Positions 9,961-21,478 of a DNA stretch of 64,000 bases are shown piece by piece. Every line of letters starts with the position of its first letter. Position 1 is the first letter of the stretch. A program made the position numbers and the translations under genes. The notes under the pieces are model-generated. The model did no database searches, was not told the DNA's origin, and saw nothing but the letters and a program-made list of their open reading frames with translations. This DNA comes from Edaphochlamys debaryana (Eukaryota; Chlorophyta; Chlorophyceae; Chlamydomonadales), in contig JAEHOE010000104.1 in assembly GCA_016858145.1 (NCBI GenBank), positions 124,001-188,000 on the forward strand, in the 5' to 3' direction.

Positions 9961-12159
9961 ATGCAAGCCGCTCGCGAGCTCACCAGCCCGCAGCCGCCAG
10001 ACGACGGCCCCGGCCCCGCGGCGGAGGCGCGAAGGTGCGCGGCCTCGCCCCGCGCCCCGGAGCCTCGCCCCCGCACCGCCCCAAGCGCCGGCGCTCTGCT
10101 CACACCTCGCAGCGGGCAATGGGCGCTCCGGCAGCAGCAGCTAAGCGCCCTCGCGGCGGCTACGCCCGATTACTCCCTGCCCTCGCTCCCCCCGGCCTTC
10201 GCCGCTGCCGCAGACGGGTCCGCCCTCGCCTGGGCGATGGAGGAGGCCCCTGTACAAACGCGTCAGCGGCGGGAGCTGCGGCGGCGGGCCCCTGGGCGGC
10301 GGGTCCCGCCCGTCCCGCCGAGGGGCAGCAGGCGGATTGGTCCCGGCCTCCGCGCGACGAGTTTCAGCCAGTGGGGGCAGGGACGGGGGGAAGGGAGGCG
10401 GCGGGGCAGGCGGAAGGATGTGCGGCGGCGGCTGAAATTCTGGGACCGCCTGCCCACCCACGATACACCTGCCCTCTTTTATATGCCTCCCCAGGCCCTT
10501 ATCCTCGGTCCCCGCTCCCCCCTTACCGTGCCCAGGTTCTGTCCCTGCTGCCCCCGCGCTGCCTGCTGCACGCCGCGCTCACCTGCCGCGGCTGGGCGGC
10601 TGTATGTGGCGGCCCACTCCCTGGGGGGCCGGCGGAGGGCGCAGGCCCGGGCTCGCTGGGCCGAGGCCACGTCATCCATCCCCCGCGTGGCCTCGGACCT
10701 TGCTGACGTGGAGGCGGAGGCGGGGGCGGAGGAGCTGGAGAGGCTTGCACAGCTTGAGAGGTGCGATGGGTAATAAGGGGGACTGTGGACGGGGAAACAC
10801 TCTCTGTAGGGTTGCTGCATGCATGTTTCCCTGGCTCTTTGCCTTGACGGCTCTCCACCGGTATCCCCCCGCGCCCTCCCCTCCCCCAGCCCCCCTGCGC
10901 CCCTGTCCCAGCTCTTCTAGGCCCTCGGGATGCTCTGGCCGCAATGCCAGGACCGGCTGGGGCGGTGGGGGAGGGGGGAGGATGGGGTCAAGGCGGCTCA
11001 AGAGCACCTGTGGCAAGCCGACGTACCGGCCCTCGAGGCCCTCGAGGGTCAGGAGCCGGCCGGTGCTGAGCCCGCTGCTGCTGATGACCCCGAGGGCGGT
11101 TCGTGGCGTGTGGACGACCCCTCCTGGCGCCAGAGCCGCTGGGAGGGAGCCAGGGCCCTGATGCGGGTGGGGGCGTGGGGAAGATAGGGCGGGGTGGGGC
11201 AACGGGGCAACAGGAAGAGACTGATGGACACTTTCACTTTGCTGCATGTCCCCATTCTGCGGGTCTGCGGCTCTGCTTGTGATAAAGCTGCCCTGCCATC
11301 CTTGCCGCTACATGCATGTCCCTCCCTGCCGCGTGCCGCCCCGCAGAGCCCCGACTTCCCCTGCCCCGGCCTGCGTGTGGCCCCCCCCCTGGGCCCCCGC
11401 ACCCTGGCCCGCCTCCGCAGCCGCACCGGGGGCGCAGGGGGCCCGGGGCCGCAGCCCGCGCCTCTGGTGGCGGCGGAGGTGGCAGCACACAGCAAGGCGG
11501 CGGGAAGGTTCGCGAGAAGCCGCCGGGCCCCTGCACACCTGCCCCGTACACCCTCAGCTCAGCTTAGTGTAAGCTCTAGTAACCTAGCATTCTGCCCAGC
11601 CACTTCTGCTCCCTCCCTCGCTGTCCCCTCCCGGGCCTACCCCTACCCCAGCCTGGCTGAGTGGCTGCTGGGCGCTCGGGAGCTGTCCCGAGCCGCCCTC
11701 GAGGCGGAGGCGGCACACGCCTGGGAATGGCCCCAGCGCCTGCTCCGCCGGAGCACTGGGGGGCAGGCGGGGACAGCAGGCTCCTCAACCGATGCCTCTG
11801 CTGCCGCTCCTGCGCTCGGCTCGGCTGTGCGCGACGCGTTTCGTGCGTCCCGGAAGCTCGCCGCGTACCAGCAACGGGTGACGCACCTGACCGTGCGGTT
11901 CGTGTTCCACTTCAAGCACATCGACGCCTTAATAGCGGCAGCCGCACCCCGCGCCCCGCGGCTGCCGCCGCTGCCCGCTGGCGCCTCCGCCGCTGCGGTG
12001 CTGGCGGCGGTGGAGTCGTGGGTGCAGCAGGTACGGCAGGTGTTTGATCTGGAGGAGCTGGTCTCCGTATCTTGCCTTAGTGAGATCGAGCGGGAATGGG
12101 CCACGGCTTGGAAGCCGGTCATGATGAAGCTAGACCGGCTGGGGCGTCTGCTGTACTAG
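9961..12159 (+). CDS. Protein of unknown function with F-box-like segment
   Basis: The 3' half is well supported: exons 10921-11166, 11347-11507 and 11652-12159 (stop TAG) join in phase. The C terminus is helical (SLAEWLLGARELSRAALEAE, HLTVRFVFHFKHIDALI, VFDLEELVSV, AWKPVMMKLDRLGRLLY). I do not recognise it. Upstream, 10536-10601 encodes VLSLLPPRCLLHAALTCRGW, which fits the middle of an F-box (LPxxxLxxAxxxCRxW). It can splice in phase from a GTATGT donor at 10602 to 10921. However, 10600-10760 in another frame also looks coding (helical, DLADVEAEAGAEELERLAQL) but would not join in phase. Either there is a frameshift near 10599 or one of these is not exon. The start at 9961 (MQAARELTSP) is a guess. 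If it is an F-box protein, it would be an SCF ubiquitin-ligase adaptor. Confidence 0.4.
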
Positions 12160-14418
12160 TGGTACGTAATGCAGGGGCGTGCGTGCACCTCCCGCCGCCG
12201 CCGTGCCGCCTTGTGAAATAGCTGTGGCCAGTAATGGTAGTTCCGGGATGGGTGAGATGCGGGGACGAAGTGGTGTTACCGGTATTGCAGCGGAGTAGCC
12301 CGCCAAGCCGTGCGTGGGGTGCGCCGGGCTAATGGGTAGGTAGGTCTTGGGGGTCCAGAGGGGGGCCGTTCAACAAGGGTGTCTGCCCTCCCAGGACAGG
12401 GAAAAGGGCTGAGCCCCAAACCCCGCGAGGCCGGGCAGCACTGGGGCCGCGCAATTAAGCACTACGCCCCTCAGCGCAGGACCAATCAACACACGCCGCC
12501 ATAAGTTAGGGGCCTTCGCAACCCCGCAATGCCGGACTTCGCCGGTTGGGTTGGGCGCACACAATCCTGGGGGGCTTCGCCGCCCGCAGAGCCTGACGGC
12601 GGCGGCTCAGCCCAGAAAAGCAAAGTCTTTTGAGGTGTCATTCAGGCGGTTGGTGGCCGAGGACAGGGCCCGGGTGAGGGAGGCCGAGGGTAGTGACAGG
12701 AGCGGCAGCAGGCCGGGCCCGGGGCGTCAAAGTGTAGCGATACGTTGCGAGAGACGCTGCTGTGCGACATCAAGCAACGGACAAGTGTATCTCGAGAGGT
12801 CCAACCATCTCCGGCTTACAGGACCCCAGCATCAAGGCTGCAGGCCGCCTCATCGGTCCCTGGCCGCCTCATCGTCACAGCCATGCCCAAGGCTACATAC
12901 CGTCCCTGCCTCACCGTCGCAGCCATGCCCTAGGCTTCCAGCGCTGGTTTAAAGGTGGAAGCATTGTGCACCGGCGCGGACCCGCCCTGTCCCAACAACC
13001 TTCCAGTGATATATAGCGGGGTCACTCGATAGATCCTCCTTGATCAGCCCCAGCTACCCCAGCAGTGTCCCTCGTGTTCACACATGGATGAATAGGGTTT
13101 GCAGTGCAAGCCTCCCGCCCTCCACACGGGCACACCTGGCACAGCCCCAGCTGCAAGCATACTTGGCTAAATACAGCAAGCACTTGGCTCAAGCCAGACG
13201 TCTTCTCCTGCCCATGACCCGGATAACACTCACACCACCTATCACGCGTTGGCCCCACGCCGATCCCCCTCTCCAGTGCATCGCAGCAGTGCCGATTCCC
13301 TGCCCCCTCCCCACACATACGTGGTATGCCCTCGTCATAGCGTAGTATCGCGTCCAGCCTATGCTGCCAGTACGCCCATCCATCTGTCCGATCCGTCCGT
13401 ACACGGCACGAGTTCGAGTTTGGGTGCGCAAGCATGCGCCTCCGCCTCCAGCTTTTTCCGGCACAGGTCGCTGATCAGCGCTCGTCGGCTCTGGCCCCTG
13501 CGCCAGGCCCCACAGCAGCTCGCTCCCAGAGTCCCCTGCCACTGCCAGAGAGCAGTAGGGACCGGCGGGGGAGGGCTGCTCCTGAGTCGAGCAGGAGCAC
13601 CCTGTCCTCCAGTCTCCACCCCGGCGCACACCTGCTGCCGGGGAGGGCTGCGGCCAACACCGCGTCGGCTGCAGGGACGGCACAGCGCCGTCCCCGGCCG
13701 TCCCAGCACACTGGCTAGCCGGGTAGCCTGACGACGCTGACGCCAGGGCTGGGAGTAGCCATCCGAGGAGACCCAGACCGGCAGCCTGGCCAAGGCTGGC
13801 TGCAGCACACATGCGCGTCCGGCGTATGGCGGAGGAACCAGCCCAGGCCAGGCCAGCCCGTGCTGCCCGGCCATCGGGGCCCCAGGAACGTTTCCAAGCT
13901 CTAGCGTGGCCCGCGGAGACCACAGCGCCGAGCCTCCCCTCCCCGACGGCTGCTGCAGCCACTCATCTGTCCAGCACCACCGAATGCGGCCGACAGGGGC
14001 GGGCGCAGCGCGGCCCCCAAGCCATCCGGGCGGCCCTGGCCCCGCCGCTCCCGGGCTGTTCCATCCAGACCAGCGAGGCCGCCTGGCCGCTTGCCGTACT
14101 GCCGTACATCACCGACACACAGGGGTGGCGGTGCACAGGTCGGGCGCAGGCCTAAGTGCGGCTGTCTTGCCACCCAGGGTGCCAGGTGCAAAGCGCCTGG
14201 GCTCAACGGGCCTCACAATCACAGGGCGCGGCCGCCCGGCCCTGCTTGCTCTGCCAATCGGTGGCCTCCCAAGCGCCTCACAGCAAATTCAGGCCCGTGG
14301 CGGAGTCCAGGGCCGAAGGCAGGCCCAGCCGGGCCCGCCGTTGGACCTCCTAAGGCTCATGGCGGGCCTCGGGCCCGGGCCGGGCCCAGCCAGGCCCGCC
14401 GTTGGGCCTACACGGGCC
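12160..14418. other. Convergent intergenic region; copies of the carrier gene's 3' end near the right edge
   Basis: This lies between two convergent genes. No gene is seen; open frames are long only because of high GC. The right end (about 14200-14418) is the 3' flank of the carrier gene and contains repeats of that gene's last codons. Confidence 0.6.
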
Positions 14419-14448
14419 TCACAGCCCCTGCAGGCCCATGGCGGATCG
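14275..14448 (-). repeat. Copies of the carrier gene's last codons and stop in its 3' UTR
   Basis: The coding end on the minus strand (SAMGLQGL then TGA, plus-strand 14416-14448) has a degenerate copy at 14275-14308 that would read SATGLNLL then TGA. A shorter fragment lies at 14352-14364. All are in the same orientation. Confidence 0.7.
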
Positions 14449-17427
14449 AAGCGCCTCGCTGATGACGAAGATGATGACCGTCTGAGGCCCCAGCCGGGCG
14501 TAGTTGGCGGACCAGCCCTGGGGGGCGGGGCGGGGCAGGGTAGGGGGTCAGGGGAGGGCGGTAGGTAGCACATGAGGCTCTCGCCGCCGTATCCGGATAC
14601 CACGCTCCTTGGCCGGACACCCCTGCCGTTGCAATGAGCTATGGCGCCCGCCACAACCTTCTCCCCTTTGCCCCTCCCCGCACCCCACATTCCTCCCATG
14701 TTTGCATCGTGGGCATCCTTCACTCCTTGCCCCCTCAAATCCGTCCCTCTACCCCCCACCCCCACCCCCCCTACCTTGAGGAAGCCCATGGCCCCGTCCT
14801 CCCGCACAATGTCCCCCGCCACCTGCACGATGCTCCGCCCGGAGGAGGCGCCTGGGGGCAGAGGCAGGGGGAGGAGGTGGCACGGTCAGGGCGGCCCCCA
14901 CGGCCCAACCCACATCGCGCGAGCTCTGACCCACATCGCCTCCGCGCAGGCATGAACAGCAGACCCGCCCTCCCATGCGAGACCCGGTCTCCCCGAGGCC
15001 CCCAGCGCTGCGCACCTCCTACGGCCAAACCCACATCGCCTCCGCCCAGGCCTGCTCGGCGCATGCAACTCCGCTCTTCCGCCCAACCCTGAGCTCCAAC
15101 TGCCCCAAGGCCCCCAGCGCCGCGCACCTCCCACGAACATCTTGGTCTTGATGACCACACCCACCCCACAACATACCACTCCCCCGGTGGAAACCCGCCC
15201 TCCTAAGGCCCCCAGTCGTCCCGCGGAGCCCCCACGAGCAAGCACACCTCCCACGATCATCAATGCGTCGACCCACATCGACCCATACATCTTTCCCTGT
15301 TGCAACCCGCCCAGTCGTCCCAAGGCCGCCCCCGCCGCTCCCACCTCCCACGAACATCTTGGTCTTGATGACGTCAGCCGGGTTGGTGGCGGTGGTCACC
15401 ACCACCCCGCTGATGAGCGACGAGGTGAGGTGCGTGGCCAGGCAGTCGCCCCAGCCGCTCAGCATCAGCACCTCCCGCTTCACGGTGTCGTACGTGGCCA
15501 CCTGGGAGGCCGTCAGCAAGCCCGCGCGGACCTGCGGTTACGTACGGCAAGCATGAGTAAGGGATGAGTAAAGGCCAGGGGTTCCATGGCCGCTGCCCGT
15601 TCCAAGCTCAACCTCAGCCCCGCCCTCTCCTGCCCCTCCCCCCTCGCCATGCTGGGCACCGGACCCCCCCTTCCCCCCACCGCCCAACCCACTACTTGGG
15701 CTCCCGCCCGCCCCCGCGCCCACCGTGCTGGGCCCTGCACCCCCCACCACAGCGCATCTGCGGCAGCAACCACCATGCCTGCTAACCCCCCTTCCCCCCT
15801 GTTTCCCGCCCCCCCACACCCGCACCCACCATGCTCGGCACCGCCCCCCGCCACAACCCCAGGGGCCCGTCCGCCTTGACCACCTGCAGCGCCACCTCCA
15901 CCGGCCCCTTGGCGGAGCAGTCCTTGGCCTGCGGGGTGGAAGGTAACAGGGGTTATGGCTTGATGGCGGTGGGGAGCTCTTCCTCACGTTCCCCGTCGCC
16001 CAGCCCTCATCCCTTTCGTTGACGCCAGCTTAGCCTGTGCTGGCCTAACGAGCCCCGACCCCGGCCCCAGCAGAGACATCGTCCTCGCGCCGCCCCGCCC
16101 ACTCCACCCGCCCCAAGCACCCACTGCCCAACCCTCCCTCCTGCAGCCTCATCCCTCACAACCCTTATCCCACCTGCAGCCTCGTCTTGACGAGCTCCGT
16201 GGGGCTGGTCAGCCCCGCCGCCAGGGCCCCCGACAGCGTCCCCGCCGCCACCTTGAGCCCCACAGCGGCCAGCCCCCCCGTGGCGCCGTCGCTGGTGGCC
16301 GAGGCCAGCGTCTCTAGCAGGTCCCGCGTGGGGGCATACAGGCCCAGGCGCATGCCTTGGGGAGGGAATGAGTAAGAGGGGGGAGGGAGGGGTAAGAGAG
16401 GGGAGGAGGCGTGCGTCCCCGCGCAAGACCTGCACCTACAGCTGCTCGCGTCTGCACACAAAGCCCGCCGCCCACCAGCCGCCTCCCAATGCTTCCCTCC
16501 TCCCGGTGCACTTCTCCCCGTACCCATCCCTTGAGCTGACCCTGTCGCCTGTACACTGCGTGTTAAGCCCTGGCCCCTGCCTATACCCGTGGCTGCAGCA
16601 GCTTGCCCTTTCCCTCCCCAGCCCCGAATCCGACCCTAAACCCTTTCCTCCCCCCCCGGTGCTCGCCCGCGCCCCATCCCTGCAGCTGACCCTGTCGCCT
16701 GTCTTTCCTCCGCCGCAGTCCCCGCCTGCTGCCCCACCCAACGGCGACCCTGCCGCAATTACATGGGACGCCAAGCCACGGCCCCGGCCCACAGTTGCGG
16801 CGGCGGCGCGTACCTCCATACTGCTGACCCTGTCGCCCCAAGAGATTGCGTGTCAAGCCCTGGCCCGCGCCCCCGGTCACAGCGGCTTACCTCCGTACAC
16901 GAAGCCACGCGCTAGGGCCGGTGTGAGGCCCTTCCAGAGCCCGAGCACTCCCTCCTCCCGCACCAGCATCACGCCCGTCCGCACCAGCCCCGGGGGCCGC
17001 ACGCCGGGCACCGTGCTGCGCCGGTGCAGCTGCAGCCGGGTCTTGATGACATCTGAGGAGGCGTGCGAGGATGTGGGTGTGGGTGTGTTGGAGAGGAGGG
17101 GGAGGTGCGGGCGTGGGGCCCCCAGCGCGAGGGCCCCTCCGCGGGGAGGTGAGGGGTCGGGTGGCCGACACTGTAGCAGCCCGCCACCGTCGATACGGGC
17201 TCCCAACTGGCCGCCCCTACCCCTAGGAATCAATGTCAACGTCGCAAGGTTTAGCTGCGATGCGCGCCGCACACAGCTGTGCACGCACCTAGCGGATTGG
17301 TGAAGAGGGTGGCTCCACTGACGCTAAGCGAGCTGATGAATAGGTCCTGAAGGATTGTGGCCTTCTTAGCGACAGATAATACTGCCTGCGCCTGTGCGGC
17401 GGCGTCTGGATGGGAGGCCTGAATCAT
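14419..17427 (-). CDS. Mitochondrial carrier family (SLC25) transporter
   Basis: Minus-strand exons: 17427-17289, 17052-16891, 16355-16174, 15928-15830, 15531-15345, 14851-14775 and 14517-14419 give 314 residues, the usual size. Three homologous repeats each carry the family signature: NPLDVIKTRLQ, SPTELVKTRLQ and NPADVIKTKM (P-x-[DE]-x-x-[KR]). Each is followed by a matrix helix segment (GVLGLWKGLTPALARGFVYG, GPLGLWRGAVPSM, GAMGFLKGWSANYARLGPQT). This predicts six membrane helices in the inner mitochondrial membrane. The GMRLGLYAP and RLGPQTVIIFVISEAL blocks resemble the uncoupling protein/dicarboxylate/oxoglutarate branch; the substrate is not readable from this. The start at 17427 (MIQASHPD) was chosen because upstream frame is low-quality, although the frame is open further up. 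The introns are unusual: they are built of repeats copying exon borders. Confidence 0.92.
14890..15372 (-). repeat. Intron built of ~105-220 bp repeats carrying an exon end plus donor
   Basis: Thirty bases at 15343-15372, the exon-5 end (IKTKMFVG) with its donor, recur exactly at 15126-15155. A partial copy sits at 15245-15262. Other units (GGCCCCCAGCGC..., CCCACATCGCCTCCGC) repeat at about 14930, 15030, 15105 and 15207, so most of the intron 14852-15344 is one degenerate tandem array. Confidence 0.8.
16530..16900 (-). repeat. Intron repeats (~140-150 bp) near the exon-2 donor of the carrier
   Basis: GCTGACCCTGTCGCC occurs at about 16535, 16685 and 16825. The exon-2 end with donor (16885-16899) has a degenerate copy at about 16808-16822. 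Confidence 0.65.
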
Positions 17428-18817
17428 GCTGTCCACGCAACACTGGCAGTTCAGATGCAGGAGGTCGATGAAGCAGTGGGTGGATACACTCAAGCGTCTC
17501 CGATGCCCTGGGGCGACTGCGACGTGCGCGACAAGTCGGAATGTTACAATCGCGGCACTGGTGTGTTGACCGCCTGCGGACGCCGGGTTGATACGTGTGA
17601 CACGTCGCAATGGAGACAATCGAACTGTGTGCTGCGGGCTAACCGCGGAGCGCATCCGGCCGCTGGCGACCGTAGCGAGGCCAGGCTCTGTCCGCCAGGC
17701 CACGCACGCCTCATCTGCTTAAGCTTGCGACCATCAAAGAGCGGCTGCTGAGCTAGGTTGGCTAACAATTCACTGGTGCGTGTGGATACAAACGTGTCGC
17801 GAGGGGGTTCCGGAGAGGGGCGCCATTACGTACCGCCGTTCTGGAAGGCGAGACGTGTCAAGCTGGCCCGCAAACCGCTGCGCCTCCCGCGATGCTCCGC
17901 ATACTGTGCGATCTATTCCGAAGTAGCGTGGTCAGCCGCTGACCCTAGCCTTGGCGGGGTACGTCGCCTCCGACGTGTCGTGTCCCCGGCCCCAGCCCCT
18001 GACCGCCCCGACGCATGCGGCTGTGCCACGCCTCCGCTGCACCACGCCCGGCCCGTGTCTGAAATCCTTCCATTTCCTGACAGTGTCTTCTACCTGCAAG
18101 CCCATCGGGTAATCGGTCGCATCTCTCACTGCGTCCATCGACTCGCTGTCCGGTCCTGCCTCAAGCCCGCCCCCAGCGCCCCGCTGTCAGCTTCTTCCGC
18201 TGCCCACTTGAGGTGAGGTAGTCCAGCTGTCCGGACCCTCGGTCAGGGCCTCCAGCAGTACTGCTGCAACTTCTGGGAGCGTGGGAGGCACAGACATGGG
18301 CCAGGGGCTGCACACAGGGACCCTTCCACACCTGCCATTCAAGGCGCGTTCAGTGGCCGTGCCGGGGCCCTGAGGTCGTTCAACGGCGGCTCTTGGAGTC
18401 TTGGTGCCACCCGTCAGCCCTTTCAGCGGAGTATTGATAACCTGGGGCGCGTTCAACTGAACACGCCACCCCGGATAAGGGCTCACGCTAGTCAGCTCAC
18501 ACCACTCAGCTGCTCAGCTCACACCAGTCAGCTCACACAAGGCGCACGCAAGGCAACCTGCCGTCCTGGGTCGTCCCTACCAGTACCTCCTCGTAGCTTA
18601 CTTGCCGAACTGCCATGCTCCGAACCTGAACCGCCAGCCCAAAGCAATCATTCTGAAGCTGGAACACGACTCGTGTCCGGATCCTGCATCTGGAACCCTC
18701 CAGCAGCAAGTTGTCGCACTATCTTCCGCACGACCTGAAGTCGACAAGGCCAGCGCATGACACCCATGACATGACAGGATCACACGACGATCCGAGCTTT
18801 TGCCGCTGCTTTTGCCG
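17428..18817. other. Intergenic region between two minus-strand genes
   Basis: This holds the upstream region of the carrier gene and the 3' flank of the plastid-protein gene. There is an imperfect cluster of CAGCTCACACC units at about 18490-18540. An open frame at 17758-18216 (+) has no homology cue and was not accepted. Confidence 0.55.
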
Positions 18818-21223
18818 CTATAGGAACTTGAACGGCAGCTTGTCGCCCGGGTTGATCTTGAGGGGGTCGCCCTTCCTGCAGGGCCGGGGCAGGGTGCAGG
18901 TCGGCAAGCTGCAGGGTTGGCAGGCCATCACCCAACAGCTCGCAGTCCCATCCCAACCCCACCCGAGCACACTTGTTGAGGACGGCCCACAACTTGCGAT
19001 CTTGCGTCTGAAGTGAACAGCGTGAGGTGACCTACCCTGCCCCACCCCGCTCCACCCAACCCATCCCATCCCACCCCACCCCATCCAAGCCCACCAGTCC
19101 AGGACGACCTCTGCGTCCGAGGCATTGTCAATGAACGACAGCTTGCCGGGCTCCCCGCCGCTGCCGCCGTCGGCCCCGCCCGCGCCCGCGCCCCGGCCGA
19201 CACTGGCGCCGCTGCCGCTGCTGCTGCTGCCGCCGCCGCTGTTCCAGGCGCCGCTGGCGGAGGCGGCGGAGGCTGCCGCCATGGCCGCGTTGAGGCTGCT
19301 GACGAGGGGGTCGACGGCCTCGGCGGCCTGCGCGGTGGCCTGCGGCGGGGCGGGGCAGGGGCCGGGCCGGGTTAGGGCCGGGTGCGGAGGGCAGAAAAGG
19401 GCCGAGACGGACGCATCGAGCGCGCGGCGTCGTGTTTCGCAGCAGCGCACCCGCCCAGTATTTGCCCAAGTGCGCCTTCACGGTACCCTGGGTAGCCCTG
19501 GGTCCACCGCCCTCGCCGCTGAGGACTTCCCCACAAGTGGCGCCCAACAGACAAGCTCGGGCTCCGCTTTCGCCACGCCCCGCGCTCCAGCCCCGCAGCC
19601 CAGTCCTGCCGCCACGCTTGCTGCCCTGATCGGCCCCGCCCCAGCAGGACTGCACCGCACTGCGCCCCTGACCACACCCGGCCCATCCCGGGCCATGCCA
19701 TCCTCGGCTGGACCACGTCCTAGTGCTCATGCAGTACTCTCATCCTTTTGACCGCGCTCTGGTACCGTTCTAACAATAACACCTGCACTAGCCCAAGCCA
19801 TCGGGGCCCCTGCCCAGACTCGCCCTCACCCGCTGCGGTGCCGTCCTGGTCGCCCGGGGCGTATCAGCCTCGGCTAGAGTCTGGTTACGTTTCGCACAGA
19901 CCTATCACTCTCACTGTCTCACCACAGGAAACCCTTGCACTAGCCCACATCATCGTCTCAGCCACCCAGCCCTGCCCACACAACCCCCGCCTCACCCGCT
20001 GCGGCGCCGCCCTGGTCGCCGCCGCCAGGGCCTCCGGGGGGCCGTCCGGGAAGGCCGGCACGGAGCGGTAGAGCTCCCAGCGCGGCGAGCCACCCACGAT
20101 CATGCCCTGCACGCGCTGGCTCCAGGCCCTAGGGTGGGGAGGAGGCGGCGGGGCAGGTGGGGTGTAAGGCTTGGTTGCATGCATCTCGTCATGCCATATC
20201 GTGCACAGGGTTGGAACGGCGGTGGAGCGGCGATGGCTGGGGTGCACACAAATCACGCGTGTCAGGCAGCTTGAACCCTAGGGCAGGGTTGTCACGCTCG
20301 ACTGTCAAATGGGTGCAAACGTTGAAGTAAAGAAACCGGTGATCAGGTGTACAAAACGGGCAACGCTATCCAACGCTTCGCCGGGATGGGCGTGGCGTGG
20401 CGTGGACAGTCTCAATCACGCAGGTCAGGGTAGGTGTGTAGCCTCGCGAGCCTTACCGGTGCTCCTTGGCTGGGATGGAGGTGAGGAAGTGCTCCCACTC
20501 GGACATGGAGGGAAATGTCACCTCCAGCTGGGAGGCGGGAGGAAGGAAGGAAGGGGGGAGGGGTAGGCGGGGGCGGGAGGGGCGGGAGGGTGAGAGGAGT
20601 CAGAGGCTGGCGTATAAGGCGGCGGGGGTTGTGGGGGTAAGGGGGTCCCGCCAGCCGGTACGTCGAGACCGAGAGCTCGGTGAGGAGCAGGGCAAAGGTG
20701 TCACCATCCCCGCTCGTTGCACCCCCGCCTCCCCGCTAGCACTCCCAGCTGCCCCTTCAGTACTCGCTGATGGCTGGTGTGGGGCGGCTCACCTCGAGCC
20801 GCGACTCGGCAACGCCCACGGAGCCGGAGCTGAGCCGTGTGTTTGTGTGCGTCAGGCCCGCGCGGGCGCCCACGTCCGCCACCCACTCCTGCATCAGCGA
20901 CGTGACCGTCTGCTTGTGGCCATACTCGACGTCTGCGCACGGTACCGTGTGAGTCGGGGTAATGGGTGGAGACCGGGCAGGTGGTGTGCAGGCGGCGGAG
21001 GCACTGGATAAGAGGCGTGGGCAGGCGTGGGGCGGGTTTTGAATGGCGAAGGTCGAGTCTTACCTATGCACCACCGTGCACGCACGCCGCTGGCGCAGAC
21101 GGCGACCACGGGCCTTCTAGACGTGGGCGCCCTCGCGATGCATCGCCGAGAGACAGGTCCCGACAGGGGCCCGGCACGACTGGCACTGATATCGGCGCCA
21201 CGGCAGCGCAGAAATGCACTCAT
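18818..21223 (-). CDS. Plastid-targeted protein of unknown function
   Basis: Minus-strand exons: 21223-21064, 20932-20793, 20527-20457, 20128-19996, 19339-19095 and 18875-18818 (stop TAG) give 268 residues, all in phase. The first 45 residues are Arg/Ser/Ala-rich without acids and end VVAVCASGVRARWC, as in chloroplast transit peptides. The mature part has a compact domain: VEYGHKQTVTSLMQEWVADV, SGSVGVAESRLELEV, FPSMSEWEHFLTSIPAKEHR, AWSQRVQGMIVGGSPRWELY. A Gly/Ser/Ala-rich linker follows, then a conserved-looking tail (FIDNASDAEVVLDWKGDPLK, INPGDKLPFKFL). I believe similar proteins exist across green algae and plants but cannot name the family. The domain pattern (SxSxWExFLxxIPxxxHxAWxxR) would be a good search query. 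It is divergently arranged with RRP40. Confidence 0.8.
19821..20020 (-). repeat. Intronic copy of exon end plus donor (plastid-protein gene)
   Basis: The minus-strand exon end and donor at 19988-20020 have a copy at 19821-19854 with few changes. The flanks also match (CACTAGCCCA at about 19790 and 19935), indicating a roughly 150-base tandem duplication. Confidence 0.75.
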
Positions 21224-21478
21224 TGTGCTGGGCTGCGGCCAAACGAATGAAATAGAGGGTCGACGGCACGAGGGTTGTGCCGAGTTCTCTATGCTAGCTT
21301 TGTTCACTTGTCTACTGTTGCTATACACAGAATTGAGTGTACACCTATCAAGCGAAACGTGAATACCAGAGCGTGCTGTTCGAGGAAACAAGAGCTTTGC
21401 ATTTTCATCCGCTGCCGGTGCACGACCCTTGGCCTTTGCTGACCTGACATGAAACGGTAGCTACATACATAGCACAGA
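21224..21478. promoter_or_regulatory. Shared divergent promoter region, 255 bp
   Basis: This is the whole gap between the start codons of the minus-strand plastid-protein gene and plus-strand RRP40. It is clearly more AT-rich than its surroundings and likely holds both promoters and 5' UTRs. No specific element is assigned. Confidence 0.5.

Noticed and set aside
9531..10103. Minus-strand frames overlapping the start of the F-box-like gene
   Set aside because: They are possible in principle, but no motif, start context or phase-matched exon partner supports them.
13189..13962. 257-codon minus-strand frame in the 12-14 kb gap
   Set aside because: No homology cue, low-complexity Ala/Gly/Arg composition and no splice context. 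Chance frames of this size are common at this GC.
17758..18216. 152-codon plus frame upstream of the carrier gene
   Set aside because: Composition is unlike the coding bias of neighbours, and no recognisable motif is present.
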